Source of the DNA: Plicaturopsis crispa FD-325 SS-3
Taxonomy: Eukaryota > Basidiomycota > Agaricomycetes > Amylocorticiales > Amylocorticiaceae
Direction of reading: 5' to 3'
Length of the DNA: 64,000 bases
Assembly: GCA_000827205.1 (NCBI GenBank)
Contig: KN832564.1
Coordinates: 343,470 to 407,469 of the forward strand
Shown: piece after piece, positions 62,441 through 64,000 of the stretch
Numbering within the stretch: position 1 is the first letter of the stretch
Layout: every line of letters begins with the position of its first letter
Translations under genes and position numbers: made by a program
The notes under the pieces: model-generated
The model's input: the letters and a program-made list of their open reading frames with translations, nothing else
The model's database searches: none
What the model was told of the DNA's origin: nothing

Positions 62441-62884
62441 TTACAACGCAGCATGGTCGGGAAGTTATGCTAAGCTTGCATCTCACTTCCCCATCTATCA
62501 TATATAAGGTGCGTTCTCTTGCACATCAAACTTTTCGTCGCCGCTGATGCTCGCCTCATGGCATATACAGGCCTGCAGGTCCTCCACATATAACTCACGT
62601 TCAATACTTCTTGGTTGTCTCCCACTGATGTTGCATTATATGCGATGACACTAATAAACCACATCTTGCTTGCGGTGTCTGACTTAGAACGAAACTGAAA
62701 TTTGTTGGTGACAGGCAAGTGATAAGCGTAGACTTCAAAGTTTACAAGGATAATATGGAATCCAACGAGCGTCTAACGAAGTAACGAACCTGGCCAAATT
62801 GCAGGTAAATTGTGGCGTCTGCTCGCGTCCCCGGTGCTCTTCGACCGCGCCCTTGTCCAGGCATATATCATCTGCTCTCTTTCT
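62441..62884. other. Spacer upstream of the last gene
   Basis: About 440 bp with no recognised element. The frame of the next gene stays open a little upstream of its ATG, so a 5' extension is possible. Confidence 0.4.
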
Positions 62885-64000
62885 ATGGATTCTGACACAG
62901 GCGACACCTCCGACCTCGACTTCGACAGCATGCGAAACGTCCTCCTTCCCCTCGACCTGTACAAACACTCGCTCTTCCCCAGCGAAAGCTCCTTCACGCG
63001 CCTCCTCCAGCTCTTCCGCAACGCGTTTGCGACCGACCGCACGCTCCGGTTCTCGAAAGACCTGCTCTTCGCGATATGCGACACGCTGTGCTGTGATACA
63101 CGGCTAGCATGGCAGGTGGCTCTGCCTGCCGTGTTGCGGAGAGTGTGCCAATGGAGGCTGCTTCCCGTGGAGGCGAAGGGCGACGCGCTGGAGCAGCTCG
63201 CGCTCGACCTTGCAGGGCTCGTCGATTCTCGTGGTCTGGGACTGGACAGGGAAGTCCCTGAATTCCCTCCCCGTCTCCGGGTACGATGGATTCGTCCAAA
63301 ATCGGACGCCGAGGAGGAGACACTCACACCACTGCCCGTTCCCACCGCACGCTTGAACTCTCCTCGCAAAAGCCAGTCGTCGCCGGACCACGTTTGCCAG
63401 GACGTCCGTCACCATGAGTACGTGCAGTTCCGCAGCGGCTGCTGTGCATGTCGCCAACGTCGCCCACGGACCCTCACGCACTACGGATCGGCTACCTTCG
63501 GACGCGAGGCAGCAGACGTGCAGACCGTAGCGGAGCCCGTCCCCGTTCCGCCTAGCGATGCGCCGGTGGAGGTCACCGACATATTCTACGCTGGCTCGCC
63601 AGACGGTACCCTCACCGCTGACTCCGTGCCAATCACATCAGATGTGGCTCCCGTGCACGAGGCTCCCCCGCCGCCTTCCGTGAAGACTCCGCACCGCCGC
63701 AATGTCAGTACGGGTGCCGTGGCGCGCAGCAAGGGCACGCCTGCCACGCCGTACCGCGCACCCGCAGCCAAGCGACCGTGCGACGAGAACGTTCCTCCCT
63801 CCACCGCGAAACCCGCGCGCCCACCGCGTACATCCAATCGCATCCCGCCCGTCCCCGCCCTGCCCTCGCTCATTTCATCTCAGTCCGCCAAGACTCCAGC
63901 TACCCGCGCATCCGCGTCCCGTGTTACCGCCAGAACCAGCACGTCCGCTCCCTCAACAGCCCCGCTTTCCGCCTCGCGCGCTCGCCCTGCTTCCTCGATC
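62885..64000 (+). CDS. Unidentified protein, N-terminal part (runs off the window)
   Basis: Open for 372 codons from the ATG at 62885 to the window end with no stop and no needed intron. It begins MDSDTGDTSDLDFDSMRNVL, and residues 15-110 look like a folded helical domain (LYKHSLFPSESSFTRLLQLF, LAWQVALPAVLRRVCQWRLLP). After that it is Pro/Ala/Ser/Arg-rich and disordered, with a CCAC cysteine pair and a TPHRRN motif. I do not recognise a family. Coding status is supported by frame length and the contrast between folded and disordered parts. Confidence 0.55.
   Translation, partial: MDSDTGDTSDLDFDSMRNVLLPLDLYKHSLFPSESSFTRLLQLFRNAFATDRTLRFSKDLLFAICDTLCCDTRLAWQVALPAVLRRVCQWRLLPVEAKGDALEQLALDLAGLVDSRGLGLDREVPEFPPRLRVRWIRPKSDAEEETLTPLPVPTARLNSPRKSQSSPDHVCQDVRHHEYVQFRSGCCACRQRRPRTLTHYGSATFGREAADVQTVAEPVPVPPSDAPVEVTDIFYAGSPDGTLTADSVPITSDVAPVHEAPPPPSVKTPHRRNVSTGAVARSKGTPATPYRAPAAKRPCDENVPPSTAKPARPPRTSNRIPPVPALPSLISSQSAKTPATRASASRVTARTSTSAPSTAPLSASRARPASSI

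Overview
This is nuclear DNA of a filamentous basidiomycete, most likely a wood-decay Agaricomycete of the Polyporales type. The reasons are: genes dense on both strands and cut by many 45-70 bp GT-AG introns; a polyporopepsin-like aspartic protease; a DUF6534 seven-helix protein (a family I know only from mushrooms); and an intron-rich GH35 beta-galactosidase, a pectinesterase and other enzymes of plant-polymer users. I saw no bacterial-style operons, tRNA, rRNA, CRISPR array or recognisable retroelement. Gene models were built by hand-splicing frames and checking phase; exon coordinates are given where I resolved them.

Layout: 1-2221 (-) is the carbon catabolite repressor CreA/Mig1, cut by the left edge. 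2222-5199 is a long non-coding stretch with 20-bp and 19-bp minisatellites. 5200-6847 (-) is an aldo/keto reductase; 8711-10374 (+) an arrestin-fold protein. 10907-12707 (-) and 13818-16022 (-) are neighbouring pepsin-family proteases, the second GPI-anchored. 17539-18943 (-) is the INO80 subunit Ies2, divergent from a small one-helix membrane protein (19222-19646, +). 20271-22286 (+) is the nucleolar RNA-binding protein Nop12. 22593-24040 is a roughly 1.45 kb element with long terminal inverted repeats, ending 60 bp before an MFS drug-efflux transporter (24101-26384, +). That gene is followed on the same strand by an old-yellow-enzyme oxidoreductase (26959-28526) and a flavin monooxygenase (28934-31322), a possible small metabolic cluster.

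The right half holds a secreted pectinesterase (32113-33513, +); flap endonuclease FEN1 (33773-35602, -) head to head with a YEATS-domain chromatin protein (35795-38810, +); the 21-exon DUF6534 gene (39504-41621, +); GH35 beta-galactosidase (42548-47058, +) convergent with a fucose-permease-like MFS transporter (47155-49420, -); an intronless gene for a charged helical protein (50368-52152, +); a COG2907-type FAD protein (52567-54696, +); a Na+/H+ antiporter (54931-57781, -); a RING-finger protein with a hydrophobic tail (59032-60440, -); a DUF5745 protein (61374-62440, +); and an unidentified gene running off the right edge (62885-64000, +).

Functional themes: carbon use and its repression (CreA, pectinesterase, beta-galactosidase, sugar-type MFS), secreted proteolysis, redox and detoxification, and housekeeping DNA, chromatin and ribosome genes. 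The strongest oddities are a DRSPxRY repeat inside CreA, a protease with a natural seven-histidine run and no visible signal peptide, the inverted-repeat element next to a transporter promoter, a 4-nt exon in the beta-galactosidase, and five apparent GC-AG introns. Nothing here amounts to a clearly new defence or mobile system.
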